Assembly: GCF_016772415.1 (NCBI RefSeq)
Contig: NZ_JAGSGD010000002.1
Coordinates: 186,001-250,000, forward strand
From: Phenylobacterium glaciei
GTDB taxonomy: Bacteria; Pseudomonadota; Alphaproteobacteria; Caulobacterales; Caulobacteraceae
Length of the DNA stretch: 64,000 bases
Direction: 5' to 3'
Below the pieces are notes generated by a model. The model was not told where the DNA came from, searched no databases, and was given only the letters and a program-made list of their open reading frames with translations. Shown here piece after piece: positions 36,872 to 46,521 of this stretch. Position numbers and translations under genes: made by a program. Every line of letters starts with the position of its first letter. The first letter of the stretch is position 1.

Positions 36872-37806
36872 ACGGCATCGCCGCACCGATCGTCGCCTAC
36901 GAACCCGCGCCAACGCCTGATTTCGTAAGGCCGCGCCGCAAGGTGTCGGTGGTGATGGTCGTGTTCATGACCGGTGCTGCGCTTGAGGAAAGCGTCGCCT
37001 GCGTGCTGGCCGATTCGGCGGTCGATGAGTTCGTCATCGTCGACAACGGCTCGACCCGCATGGAGGCGGCGCGGCTCGCTGGAGTGGCCGATTGTGACCG
37101 CCGGGTGGTGCTGATCAACGGCCAGGGCAATGTCGGATTCGCGCGCGGCGCGAATCTCGGCGCCAAGGCCGCCAGCGGCGACGTCATCGTCTTCCTCAAT
37201 CCCGACGCCTTCCTGCAGCCGGGCTGCGTCACCGAGCTGGTCCGCGCCATCGAGGGCCGCCCGGTGCCCTGCATCGTCGGCGGCCGGGTGCTGAACACCG
37301 ACCGCACCGAGCAGCGCGGCGCACGCCGGGGCGATATCACCCCCATCAGCGCCCTGATGAGCCTCAGCCACCTGGCCAAGCACGTCCCGGCCTGGAGCCG
37401 CTTCGAGGTGCATTGGGAAAACGACGCCGCTCCTGACTGTGTGGCCGCCATCCCCACCATCTCCGGCGCCTGCTTCGCCATGCGCCGCGAGGACTTCGAC
37501 GCCGTCCAGGGCTTCGACGAAGGCTATTTCCTGCACGTCGAGGACGTGGACCTGTGCTGGCGTGTGCGCCGCGCCGGCGGCATCGTGCTCTTCCAGCCCA
37601 AGGCCGAGGTCGTCCATCTCGGCCACACCAGCCATGCCAGCCCCATCAAGGTGGAGTTCCATAAGGGCGTCGGCCTGGCGCGCTACTTCCGCAAGCGGGC
37701 GGAGAGCATCTCCGAGACCCTGCTGGCCTGGATGCTCTCGCCGATCATCGTCTGCACCGCCGTCGCGCGCCCCGTCATGTGGCGCGTCCGGGGTAGAGCG
37801 ACCTAG
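36868..37806 (+). CDS. Glycosyltransferase family 2 (rhamnosyltransferase-like)
   Basis: A 312-residue GT-A fold transferase. [11 protein letters not shown] and [12 protein letters not shown] start the nucleotide-sugar domain; [11 protein letters not shown] carries the DxD-like Asp; [20 protein letters not shown] and [18 protein letters not shown] are typical of WbbL-like rhamnosyltransferases with the ED catalytic pair. The C-terminus is hydrophobic and may bind the membrane. It likely adds a sugar to a lipid-linked or surface polysaccharide. It ends the cysS-to-thrS gene run by a 4-nt overlap, which may be chance packing. Confidence 0.87.
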   Translation: MNGIAAPIVAYEPAPTPDFVRPRRKVSVVMVVFMTGAALEESVACVLADSAVDEFVIVDNGSTRMEAARLAGVADCDRRVVLINGQGNVGFARGANLGAKAASGDVIVFLNPDAFLQPGCVTELVRAIEGRPVPCIVGGRVLNTDRTEQRGARRGDITPISALMSLSHLAKHVPAWSRFEVHWENDAAPDCVAAIPTISGACFAMRREDFDAVQGFDEGYFLHVEDVDLCWRVRRAGGIVLFQPKAEVVHLGHTSHASPIKVEFHKGVGLARYFRKRAESISETLLAWMLSPIIVCTAVARPVMWRVRGRAT

Positions 37807-37818
37807 AGCGCAATTCTT

Positions 37819-37924
37819 CGCTCATCCCGGCGAAGGCCGGGACCGAGGTACATCCACCGCATTCCGGATTCCTGACTCAGGCTGTGACCTATGACCTGGG
37901 CCCCGGCCTTCGGCGGGGTGAGCG
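37819..37924. repeat. Palindromic intergenic repeat, family A copy 1 (106 bp)
   Basis: The ends are inverted: CGCTCATCCCGG at 37819 and a GGGGTGAGCG end at 37924, with internal CGAAGGCCGGGACC and CCCCGGCCTTCGGCGG forming paired stems. It fills the gap between two convergent genes. A second 106-bp copy is at 42288 and a longer one at 51090. Confidence 0.8.
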
Positions 37925-37932
37925 GTTTAAGG

Positions 37933-38832
37933 TCAGGCGGGGAACAGCCCCGACCGCGCCACCGACGAGGTCGGCGGTTTTCCCAGCAGATCCGACACCC
38001 ACTTGGCCGTGCTGATCAGGCCCGGCAGGTCGTAGCCCGTGCTGAAACCGGCCCGCTCCAGCATGTAGACCAGGTCCTCGGTGCCGATGTTGCCCGTGGC
38101 GTCGGGCGCGAAGGGGCAGCCGCCCAGCCCGCCGCAGCTGGCGTCCAGGATGTCGACGCCCGCCTCCACGCCGGCATAGGCGTTGGCCAGGCCGGTGTTG
38201 CGGGTATCGTGGAAGTGCAGCCGCAGCTTCTTATCGCCGATCGCCGCCTTCACCGCCTCGACCCGGGCGCGCACGGTCCAGGGGTCAGCCACGCCGATGG
38301 TGTCGGCGAGGGCGATCTCCGCGATATTCAGGCTGGCCGCCTCGCGGGCCAGCGCCACCACCTGGTCCTGCGACACTTCCCCGTCGAAGGGGCAGCCGAA
38401 GGCCACGGAGAAGGTGGCGCTGATCGGCGGCCCACCCTGCGCGTCGCGGCGGGCGGCGATGGCGGCCAGGGCGGCCATCTGCTCGGCGGTGTTGGCGCCC
38501 TGATTGCGGATGCCGAAGCCGTCGGTGGCGCAGACCACCACATTGGCCTCGTCGCACCGGGCCGCGACCGCCCGCTCCCAGCCCTTCATGTTCAGCACCA
38601 GGCCGATGCGCGAGCGCCCGGCGGCGGTGGGCAGGCCCTCCATCACCTCCTCGGCGCCGGCCATCTGCGGCACGCGCTTGGGATTGACGAAGGAGACGGT
38701 CTCCATCCGCTTGGCGCCGGCGGCCTCCAGGCGGCTGATGAAGGTCAGCTTCTGATCGACGTCCAGCAGGGCCTTTTCGTTCTGCAGGCCGTCGCGGGGG
38801 CCGACCTCGACGATCTCGATGAATCGGCTCAT
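37933..38832 (-). CDS. Hydroxymethylglutaryl-CoA lyase
   Basis: A 299-residue HMGL-like TIM-barrel enzyme. EIVEVGPRDGLQNEKALLDV is the metal and substrate start; FSVAFGCPFDG and LHFHDTRNTGLANA carry the metal-binding His residues; DASCGGLGGCPFAPDATGNI is the glycine loop with the catalytic Cys. It cleaves HMG-CoA to acetyl-CoA and acetoacetate in leucine catabolism, although related enzymes use other acyl-CoAs. No leucine-catabolic partners are adjacent. Its ATG overlaps the stop of the GT39 gene (ATGA). Confidence 0.9.
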   Translation of the reverse strand: MSRFIEIVEVGPRDGLQNEKALLDVDQKLTFISRLEAAGAKRMETVSFVNPKRVPQMAGAEEVMEGLPTAAGRSRIGLVLNMKGWERAVAARCDEANVVVCATDGFGIRNQGANTAEQMAALAAIAARRDAQGGPPISATFSVAFGCPFDGEVSQDQVVALAREAASLNIAEIALADTIGVADPWTVRARVEAVKAAIGDKKLRLHFHDTRNTGLANAYAGVEAGVDILDASCGGLGGCPFAPDATGNIGTEDLVYMLERAGFSTGYDLPGLISTAKWVSDLLGKPPTSSVARSGLFPA

Positions 38833-40508
38833 GGCGCGGGCTCCGGAAGCTGCGGCGGCGGGGCGTAGATGCGCAGGGTGGTGTCGTCGCCGTTGGAATA
38901 GTCCAGGCCGGTGATCTCGCCGATCTGGCGCGGTTTCAGGCCGCGCGCCTTGATGGCGGCGTCGAAGGCCTTCTGCTCGCGGCTTTCCACGACTGCGGGC
39001 CGGTTGTCGGCCAGGGCCTCTGCCGCCTGGTCTGGGCCGCCCAGGTCGGTGGGGGTGCCCAGTGCGAATACCAGGCTGGGCTCGGCGTAGCCGGCCACGG
39101 CCACGGGGGCCGGCGCAATCCCCTGGCGGGGCAGCAGTCTAGCCTGGGCCAAGGCGTGCTCCGTGCGTTGCGACAGCCAAAGCGGCTCCAGTCGTGGCGC
39201 GAGGCCGGCGACGAGGGCCGTGTGGCCAAGAATTCCCAGGGCGCCGGCCGTGACGAGCGCCGTCGCGGCCCGGCCCTTCATCAGCATATAGCCGCCTGCA
39301 AGGCCTGCCGTCGCCAGCAGAGCGCCCGCCGTCAGCGCGGCGGGGATGTCGGAGGCGTCGCCATACTGGCTCATCAGATAGCCGACCCCACCGGCCAGCA
39401 GGGCGCCGACGAAGGCCGAGAGGCCCGCGCCGATCCAGCGGACCCGGGCGCCCAACGGCTCGCGCAAGGCCGCCGCCGCTAGCCAGGCCAAGGCCCCGTA
39501 GGTGGGCAGGGTGTAGTGGACCAGCTTGGTGGGGGTCAGTTCGAAGACCAGGAAGGCCGGGATCAGCCAGGCCAGGGCGAACCGCACCCCGGGCTCAGCG
39601 CGATGGCGCCAGCCATGGGTCAGGGCCGCGGGCAGCAGCAGGGTGGCCGGGAAGAACAGCAGCGGCGTGGCCAGCGTATGATAGCCGGGGAAGGCCCCGT
39701 GGCTCTCCTGGCCGCCGGCCAGCTTGGGGGCGAGATCGCCCACCAGGGCGGCGCTCCAGAACCCGCCGTCGGTGGCCACGGTCACCGCCCAGGCCCAGGG
39801 CCCGACAACGGCGGCGAACAGGATCAGGCCCCAGCTCCAGCCCATGTCCTTGATCCAGGGCGCCTTGCGGTCCCAGATCCACAGGGTGATGGCGGTGAGC
39901 GCGACGACCATCAGGCCCACGGGGCCCTTCACCAGCACGGCGGCCGAAAGCCCCGCCCAGAATAGCAGCCGGGTCAGCCGTCCGGCGTGGACCTCGCCTC
40001 GGCTCGACGCGTACAGCCGGGCGAAGGCCGCGACGGCGAGCGTCGTTGTCCCGCACAGCACCGCGTCGGTCTTGGCGATGAAGGCCTCCGACGAGAGCAG
40101 GAAGGTCGAGGCCAGCGTCGCGCCGGCCAGCAGGCCGACAGGTCCGCCGAAGAAGGCCGCCGCCCCCCAGGCGCAGGCCGCCGCCGCCAGCATGGCGCCC
40201 AGCAGGGAGGGGATCCGATAGGCCCAGATGTCCCGCGCCTCGGCCTCCGACAGCAGGGCCACCGATCCGGCCTGCAGCCAGTAGATGCCCACCGGCTTCT
40301 TGAAGCGGGGCTCATCCTGGAAGCGGATCACCACGAAGTCGCCGGTCTCCAGCATCTGGGCCGTGGCCTGGGCGAAGCGTGATTCGTCGCGATCCAGCGG
40401 CGGCACGGCGAAGACGCCGGGCAAACCCGCCAGGAAGGCGATCAGGGCGGCCAGGGCCGGCCCACGCCAGCCCCGGCTCCAGCGTTCGATAAAGCCGTCC
40501 AGAGTCAT
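38829..40508 (-). CDS. Glycosyltransferase family 39 membrane protein (ArnT/PMT-like)
   Basis: A 559-residue polytopic membrane protein with about 11-12 segments. The first periplasmic loop has PPLDRDESRFAQATAQMLET, with the Asp and Glu expected for GT39 catalysis, and FQDEPRFKKPVGIYWLQAGS matches the ArnT family. Such enzymes transfer a sugar from polyprenyl phosphate to lipid A, protein or glycan on the periplasmic side. I placed the start at the ATG at 40508 (MTLDGFIERWSRG) because upstream in-frame residues look unrelated. It is divergent from a GT2 gene that could supply its donor. Confidence 0.87.
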   Translation of the reverse strand: MTLDGFIERWSRGWRGPALAALIAFLAGLPGVFAVPPLDRDESRFAQATAQMLETGDFVVIRFQDEPRFKKPVGIYWLQAGSVALLSEAEARDIWAYRIPSLLGAMLAAAACAWGAAAFFGGPVGLLAGATLASTFLLSSEAFIAKTDAVLCGTTTLAVAAFARLYASSRGEVHAGRLTRLLFWAGLSAAVLVKGPVGLMVVALTAITLWIWDRKAPWIKDMGWSWGLILFAAVVGPWAWAVTVATDGGFWSAALVGDLAPKLAGGQESHGAFPGYHTLATPLLFFPATLLLPAALTHGWRHRAEPGVRFALAWLIPAFLVFELTPTKLVHYTLPTYGALAWLAAAALREPLGARVRWIGAGLSAFVGALLAGGVGYLMSQYGDASDIPAALTAGALLATAGLAGGYMLMKGRAATALVTAGALGILGHTALVAGLAPRLEPLWLSQRTEHALAQARLLPRQGIAPAPVAVAGYAEPSLVFALGTPTDLGGPDQAAEALADNRPAVVESREQKAFDAAIKARGLKPRQIGEITGLDYSNGDDTTLRIYAPPPQLPEPAP

Positions 40509-40563
40509 GATCGCTTGATAGCACGATCCTTCCAGGCGCCGACTTTTCCGGTAAGGAGAGGAC

Positions 40564-41301
40564 ATGGCCAGTTCCGCAGCCTCAGGGCCCGACATCTCCG
40601 TGGTGGTTCCCGTCTTCGACGAGGAGGGCGCCGCGCCCGACCTGGCGCGGGAAATCGCCGCCGCCTTCGCAGGCCGAAACTACGAGATGGTCTTCGTCGA
40701 CGACCGCTCGCGGGATGGCACGGTCGCCGCCCTGACTGCGCTGAAGTTGCAGATCCCGCAGCTCCGCGTCCTGACCCACCGCTCCAACTCCGGCCAGAGC
40801 CGCGCCATCCGCACCGGCATCCTGGCCGCCCGCGGCGACATCATCGTCACCCTCGACGGCGACGGCCAGAACGACCCGGCCGACGGCCCCAAGCTGGTGG
40901 ACGCGCTGCTGGCCGGCCCCTCGACCCTGGCCCTGGTCGGCGGGGAGCGGGTGAAACGCCAGGACAGTCAGGCCAAGAAGATCGCGTCGAAGTTCGGCAA
41001 CGGCGTACGCAAACGTCTGCTGAGGGACACCGCCAACGACACCGGATGTGGTCTGAAGGCCTTCCGCCGCGAGGCCTTCCTGCGGCTTCCCTATTTCGAT
41101 CACATCCACCGCTACATCCCGGCCCTGATGATCCGCGAGGGCTACCAGGTGGATTTCGCGCCGGTGAACCATCGCCACCGCCAGACCGGCGCGTCGAAAT
41201 ACACCAATTTCGGCCGGCTGATGGCCTCGGTCTCGGACCTGCTGGGGGTGATGTGGCTCCAGACACGCGCCCGCAACCCTGGCGGCGCAGACGAGGTCTA
41301 G
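40564..41301 (+). CDS. Glycosyltransferase family 2, polyprenyl-phosphate sugar synthase-like
   Basis: A 245-residue GT2 protein. ISVVVPVFDEEGAAPDLARE is the nucleotide-binding start, FVDDRSRDGT the first acidic motif, and VTLDGDGQNDPADG the DxD. GLKAFRREAFLRLPYFDHIH and HRHRQTGASKY are typical of dolichol/undecaprenyl-phosphate mannose or aminoarabinose synthases (DPM1/ArnC-like). There are no strong C-terminal membrane spans. AAGGAGAG precedes the ATG. It is divergent from the GT39 gene by 55 bp, which fits a donor-synthase and transferase pair; the sugar is unknown. Confidence 0.87.
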   Translation: MASSAASGPDISVVVPVFDEEGAAPDLAREIAAAFAGRNYEMVFVDDRSRDGTVAALTALKLQIPQLRVLTHRSNSGQSRAIRTGILAARGDIIVTLDGDGQNDPADGPKLVDALLAGPSTLALVGGERVKRQDSQAKKIASKFGNGVRKRLLRDTANDTGCGLKAFRREAFLRLPYFDHIHRYIPALMIREGYQVDFAPVNHRHRQTGASKYTNFGRLMASVSDLLGVMWLQTRARNPGGADEV

Positions 41302-41397
41302 CCGACCCCGCTCGGTGAACCGCCTTTGCGGCCCGCGACAAAGCGGTTAACGCTTAGAGGTCGCCGGGTTTGCCGGCCGCGTGAGGGGGCTTTCGCG

Positions 41398-41826
41398 ATG
41401 TTCGCCGCGTTTCCGCTGCTGGCCCTGCCGGTGCTGGTCTACAATCTGCTCGCGCTCACCCTGACCGGGGGCTTCTCGGCCTTCGACGCCTCGACGCGGA
41501 TGAGTGAGCAACTGTTCGTCATCCAGATGACCTCGAAGGCCGCCTGGCCGGTCAGCCTGGGGGACCTGCTGCTGGCCGCCGCCCTGGTGGTGCTGTTCAT
41601 CGAACTGCTTAAGTCGACCACCAGCCGGCGGGTCGCCATCGTCAATCACTCGCTGTCGATGATCCTGTTCATCATCTGCCTGGTGGAGTTCCTGCTGGCG
41701 CCAGCCTTCGCGACCTCCACCTTCTTCCTGCTGACGATCATGGTGCTGCTCGACGTGCTGGCCGGCTTCATCGTCACCATCGTCTCGGCGCGCCGCGACG
41801 TGGACTTCAACCCCGACGGGGTCTGA
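41398..41826 (+). CDS. Small four-span membrane protein, unknown function
   Basis: A 142-residue protein with four hydrophobic segments (near residues 3-25, 52-70, 83-105 and 108-128). The third and fourth are separated by AFATSTF; the C-terminus is ARRDVDFNPDGV. I chose the ATG at 41398, preceded by GAGGGGG; longer in-frame starts add an Arg-rich stretch. It follows the GT2 gene by 96 bp. The size and span count resemble GtrA flippases, but the sequence does not show GtrA motifs, so no function is assigned. Confidence 0.7.
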   Translation: MFAAFPLLALPVLVYNLLALTLTGGFSAFDASTRMSEQLFVIQMTSKAAWPVSLGDLLLAAALVVLFIELLKSTTSRRVAIVNHSLSMILFIICLVEFLLAPAFATSTFFLLTIMVLLDVLAGFIVTIVSARRDVDFNPDGV

Positions 41827-41836
41827 AGACTCTCCG

Positions 41837-41902
41837 CTAGGTGAGGGCCGTGAAGATCAGGGCGACCACGGCGACGTCGAAGATGCGGATGATAGCGAAC
41901 AT
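41837..41902 (-). CDS. Possible 21-residue hydrophobic peptide
   Basis: Reverse-strand ATG at 41902 to TAG at 41837 encodes MFAIIRIFDVAVVALIFTAL plus a final Thr, a single potential membrane span. AGGGG lies 8 nt upstream. It is too short for homology judgement and may be chance. It is convergent with the four-span membrane protein gene. Confidence 0.3.
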   Translation of the reverse strand: MFAIIRIFDVAVVALIFTALT

Positions 41903-41968
41903 GGGGCGCCCCTGCGGGATGGTTTCCCGGGGGGTCAAGCAAGACCGGCGCCAGAGCGCGTGCGCCTG

Positions 41969-42277
41969 ATGGCGCTCTTCTTCGACACCGCCTGGTTCGA
42001 CGCCCAACTGGCCGAGCGCGGGCTTTCACGGCGCGTGATGGCCGCCGCCGCCGGTATGAGCGAGGCCGACCTGACCCTGGTGTTCAAGGATCAGCGGGAG
42101 CTGTCGGAGGCCGAGGTGGCGGCCTTCGCGGAGTTGCTGGGCACCGTCCCGGCGGAGATCGCCAAGCAGGCCGGCGTGTCCACGCCCGTCCCCGGAGCCG
42201 GGCCAGACGCGCGGATCTCGGCGCTGGAACGGAGGGTGGCGGCGCTGGAGGCGGAGCTCGCGCGGCTTAAACGCTAG
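41969..42277 (+). CDS. Small helix-turn-helix protein with C-terminal coiled coil
   Basis: A 102-residue protein. Residues about 10-60 (LAERGLSRRVMAAAAGMSEA, then DLTLVFKDQRELSEAEVAAF) resemble a Cro/C1-type helix-turn-helix, and the C-terminal RISALERRVAALEAELARLK is a short coiled coil likely to dimerise it. The ATG at 41969 is chosen; a GTG nine bases upstream is possible. There is no clear ribosome site. It could be a small regulator, but its targets cannot be inferred. A family A repeat follows. Confidence 0.62.
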   Translation: MALFFDTAWFDAQLAERGLSRRVMAAAAGMSEADLTLVFKDQRELSEAEVAAFAELLGTVPAEIAKQAGVSTPVPGAGPDARISALERRVAALEAELARLKR

Positions 42278-42287
42278 ACACATTACC

Positions 42288-42393
42288 CGCTCGTCCCGGC
42301 GAAGGCCGGGATCCAGATACATCCGCCGTGTTCGGGATTCTTGGTTCAGGTCGTGACCTAAGACCTGGGTCCCGGCTTTCGCCGGGATGAGCG
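42288..42393. repeat. Palindromic intergenic repeat, family A copy 2 (106 bp)
   Basis: Full-length counterpart of the copy at 37819, with better preserved ends: CGCTCGTCCCGG (42288-42299) and CCGGGATGAGCG (42382-42393). Internal ATCCAGATACATCCGCCGTG and GTGACCTAAGACCTGGGT also match copy 1 closely. It separates convergent genes. Confidence 0.82.
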
Positions 42394-42397
42394 GAGA

Positions 42398-42730
42398 CTA
42401 GATTTCGGTCTTGCCGATGGAGCCCTTGCGGGCGCGGCGGTCAGCCTTGCCGGACCATTCGGTGGCCCCATAGACGCTTCTTGCCGCCCCGAGCGTCTCG
42501 GGCCCGCCGCGCAGGCCGCGCTTCTGGCCGTCCTGACCCATCAGCTGGGCGCTGAACATGCTGGCGCCCTCGGCCGAGTGATTCGGAGCCGGGCGGGCAG
42601 GCTCGCCCGCAATGACCGCCGGGACGCTGCGGTCGTCGGTGTCGTGCAGCTCTTCGCTCTCATTCACCCGGGCCCGGTAGGTCCGGCGCGCCTGGGCGGC
42701 TCTGCGAAGGGGATCGATGGGCGAGGTCAT
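42398..42730 (-). CDS. Conserved-looking small protein, unknown function
   Basis: A 110-residue hydrophilic protein starting MTSPIDPLRRAAQARRTYRA and ending GKADRRARKGSIGKTEI. The centre contains FSAQLMGQDGQKRGLRGGPE, a pattern I associate with short alphaproteobacterial proteins of unknown role. It has no signal peptide or membrane span and is probably disordered. It lies 43 nt after the phaR stop on the same strand, so it may be co-transcribed with phaR. Function not assigned. Confidence 0.6.
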   Translation of the reverse strand: MTSPIDPLRRAAQARRTYRARVNESEELHDTDDRSVPAVIAGEPARPAPNHSAEGASMFSAQLMGQDGQKRGLRGGPETLGAARSVYGATEWSGKADRRARKGSIGKTEI

Positions 42731-42773
42731 GACAAGGTGATCCTGACTCCGCCTTCGTTAAAAAACTGAGGCT

Positions 42774-43391
42774 TCAGGTTTTCGAGATCAGCTTCTCGAT
42801 CTGGGCCTGCATCTCTTCCATCCGCCGCTTCATCTCGTCCAGGGCTGGATCGGCGGCCGGCGCCGGCGCGGGCTCCGGCGCGCGGCCCGCCGCCATCGGC
42901 TCTTCCGTACGGGTGTAGGCGAAGGGCGAGAACATCTTCATGGCTCGGTCGAACAGGGCCAGGTTCTGGCGGATCTGGTCGTCATAGACGCCGATGCCGG
43001 CGCCGTGGCCGAGCGTCGAGAACTGGGTGCGCATGCGCTCCTGCTGCTCGGCGAAGGTCGACAGGGACAGCTCCAGATAGGAGGGCAGGAAGGCCTGCAT
43101 GGAGTTGCCGTAAAACCCGATGAGCTGGCGCAGGAACTGGATGGGCAAGAGGTTCTGTCCCTCGCGCCCTTCTTCCTCGACGATGATCTGGGTCAGGACC
43201 GATCGGGTGATGTCCTCGTTGGACTTTGCGTCATAGACCACGAAGTGGACGCCCTGCTTGACCATGTCGGACAGGTGTTCGAGCGTCACGTATGAACTCG
43301 ACGCGGTGTTGTAGAGCCGCCGGTTCGCGTACTTCTTGATGACCACGCGGTCTTCGTTCGACTTGCCGGTATTGCCCTGAGCGTCCGCCAT
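42774..43391 (-). CDS. phaR: Polyhydroxyalkanoate synthesis regulator
   Basis: A 205-residue regulator. The N-terminal DNA-binding region (VVIKKYANRRLYNTASSSYV, then TLEHLSDMVKQGVHFVVYDA) and the PHB-accumulation domain (LLPIQFLRQLIGFYGNSMQA) are both present. PhaR binds PHB and represses phasin and synthesis genes until polymer forms. The C-terminal 40 residues are Ala/Pro rich then a short coiled coil. The ATG at 43391 is chosen with AAGGATC upstream. It is divergent from phaA. Confidence 0.93.
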   Translation of the reverse strand: MADAQGNTGKSNEDRVVIKKYANRRLYNTASSSYVTLEHLSDMVKQGVHFVVYDAKSNEDITRSVLTQIIVEEEGREGQNLLPIQFLRQLIGFYGNSMQAFLPSYLELSLSTFAEQQERMRTQFSTLGHGAGIGVYDDQIRQNLALFDRAMKMFSPFAYTRTEEPMAAGRAPEPAPAPAADPALDEMKRRMEEMQAQIEKLISKT

Positions 43392-43568
43392 CCCAGATCC
43401 TTTTTTTGAGCGCGACCCCCGAGGCGCGCTCCTATCTTGCGGCGCAGTATCGCGGATGCGAGCGCGTTCGCAAAGCGCGCTCCGGTCGCAGGCGAACGAT
43501 TTCACCCCCTTGCTCATTCATCAGCGGTTCTCGATAGATAGGCGCTCAAGAGCTTGAAGGAGCCCGCC

Positions 43569-44744
<1,176 letters not shown>

Positions 44745-44806
44745 CCGCGCAGTAGAGTCAGCGTCGGAGCAACCGGCGCGGGAACGGGTTTTAGGGAGAG
44801 ACGGGA

Positions 44807-45532
44807 ATGGCGAGAGTCGCATTCGTCACGGGCGGGACCCGTGGCATCGGCCGGGCGATCTGTGAACGCCTGAAGGCCGACGGCATGAGCGTCGCGGCCG
44901 GCTACTCCGGCAATGAGGAAGCCGCCGCCGCCTGCGCCAAGGAGTTGGGCGTCATGGTGGTGAAGGGCAATGTCGGCAACTTCGAGGATTGCGAGCGGGC
45001 GGTGAACGTGGTGATGGCCGAGCTCGGCCCCATCGATGTGCTGGTCAACAACGCCGGCATCACCCGCGACGGGGTCTTCCACAAGATGAAGCCCGAGCAG
45101 TGGTCCGAGGTCATCCGGGTCAATATGGATAGCGTCTTCAACATGACCCGCCACGTGATCGAGGGCATGCGCGAGCGCGAGTGGGGCCGGATCATCAACA
45201 TCTCGTCGATCAACGGTCAGAAGGGCCAGATGGGCCAGACCAACTACTCCGCCGCCAAGGCCGGCGTGATCGGCTTCACCAAGGCGCTCGCCCTGGAGAA
45301 CGCCCGCAAGGGGGTCACCGTCAACTGCATCGCGCCCGGCTATATCGACACCGAGATGGTGCAGGCTGTGCCGGAGAACGTGCTGGCCTCGATCATCAGC
45401 CAGATCCCGGTGGGCCGGCTCGGCAAGGGCGAGGAGATCGCCGACATGGTGGCCTTCCTGGCCGGCGAGCATGCGGGCTACGTCACCGGCTCGACCCTGT
45501 CGCTGAACGGCGGCCAGTACATGGCGGGGTAG
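44807..45532 (+). CDS. phaB: Acetoacetyl-CoA reductase
   Basis: A 241-residue SDR that reduces acetoacetyl-CoA with NADPH to 3-hydroxybutyryl-CoA, the PHB monomer. The cofactor loop FVTGGTRGIGRAI and NNAGITRDGVF are present, and the catalytic Ser-Tyr-Lys set is in INISSINGQKGQ, NYSAAKAG (Tyr147, Lys151). INGQKGQMGQTNYSAAKAG is the PhaB-type signature separating it from FabG. It follows phaA on the same strand. Confidence 0.94.
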   Translation: MARVAFVTGGTRGIGRAICERLKADGMSVAAGYSGNEEAAAACAKELGVMVVKGNVGNFEDCERAVNVVMAELGPIDVLVNNAGITRDGVFHKMKPEQWSEVIRVNMDSVFNMTRHVIEGMREREWGRIINISSINGQKGQMGQTNYSAAKAGVIGFTKALALENARKGVTVNCIAPGYIDTEMVQAVPENVLASIISQIPVGRLGKGEEIADMVAFLAGEHAGYVTGSTLSLNGGQYMAG

Positions 45533-45633
45533 GGCGCCAGCGCCACACCTTACCGATCAAGGCGTTCGGAGCTTGAGCGTAGGCCTATTGGCGTCCAAAA
45601 AGCGCCCCAGTCGTCGAGCATCACACCTACCTG

Positions 45634-46398
45634 ATGAGAAGCGAAACCCCGGCGCCTGCGTGCAAGCTCGCCTTCGTCATGGCCCTGGCCATGACGGGGC
45701 TGTTCGCTGCGCCGGCCTGGGCCGGGCCGGACAATCTGCGGGAGAGCCTGTTCGGACAGCACCCGGCGGCGGGGCGTAGCCAGTCCCCGCCCGTCGCCCG
45801 CTATGTCAGCCAGGAGGGCGACGTCTTCGTCCTCGACCGCAGCCAGAACCGGCCGCTGCTGAAGTTCCAGGACAGCCCCGAGGTCTGGGCGCTGAAGCCC
45901 CAGCCCGCCCCGCGCGGCGACATCATCTACAAGAACGACCTGGGCGAGCCGGTGCTGCGCGCCACCCGGCTGGGCGGCCTGACCCTGTTCACGCCGGACC
46001 GGCCCGGCGGCACGGCCGCGGCCCTGGCCGGGGGCGGTCCGGCCCTGCGGCTGCCGGTCCTTGGCCCCCAGCAGCTGCTGGAGCGCCTGGCCCAGGCCAG
46101 CGCCCGGGCGACCCGGGCGGCGCGGCGGCTGATCCCCTTCGAGGCCGACGCCTCGCCGGCCTCCTCGGCCCTGGTGGCCGACGCCGCCCTGGTGACGTCG
46201 GAGGCGGTGATCCGCATGTCCAAGCGGCCCGGCGGCCTGGCCCTCATCGCCCGCTTCAGCAAGGTCAAGCTGGTGGAGGGCCACAAGCCCGGCGCCAGCG
46301 TCCAGCAGGGGGTCATGCGCATCACCATCACCCCCGACGATGGGCTGGCCGGGCGCCCCTCCTCCGACCGGATCATGGCGGCGGCCGGCGGTCGCTGA
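45634..46398 (+). CDS. Exported protein resembling DUF4908
   Basis: A 254-residue protein. A signal peptide (LAFVMALAMTGLFAAPAWA) precedes a mature domain with RYVSQEGDVFVLDRSQNRPL, then RGDIIYKNDLGEPVLRATRL and GGLTLFTPDRPGG. This resembles the DUF4908 family, described mainly from Caulobacterales and of unknown function. No catalytic residues were recognised. The first ATG (45634) lacks a clear ribosome site; a later Met at residue 17 is an alternative. It follows phaB by 101 bp, which need not imply a PHB link. Confidence 0.68.
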   Translation: MRSETPAPACKLAFVMALAMTGLFAAPAWAGPDNLRESLFGQHPAAGRSQSPPVARYVSQEGDVFVLDRSQNRPLLKFQDSPEVWALKPQPAPRGDIIYKNDLGEPVLRATRLGGLTLFTPDRPGGTAAALAGGGPALRLPVLGPQQLLERLAQASARATRAARRLIPFEADASPASSALVADAALVTSEAVIRMSKRPGGLALIARFSKVKLVEGHKPGASVQQGVMRITITPDDGLAGRPSSDRIMAAAGGR

Positions 46399-46521
46399 CG
46401 TGGTGGCGGCGGCGGATGGAAGAGGTGGCCCTTCAGAGGCCGTCAGGCGCCGACCAACCCCTGTTTCATAAGGACCTCGGCCGACCGACATTGGCCAACA
46501 GGTGACCGTTGAGGTCCCACG

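Noticed and set aside
43554..43568. TTG start five codons upstream of phaA
   Set aside because: It would begin inside the GAAGGAG ribosome site that fits the ATG at 43569.
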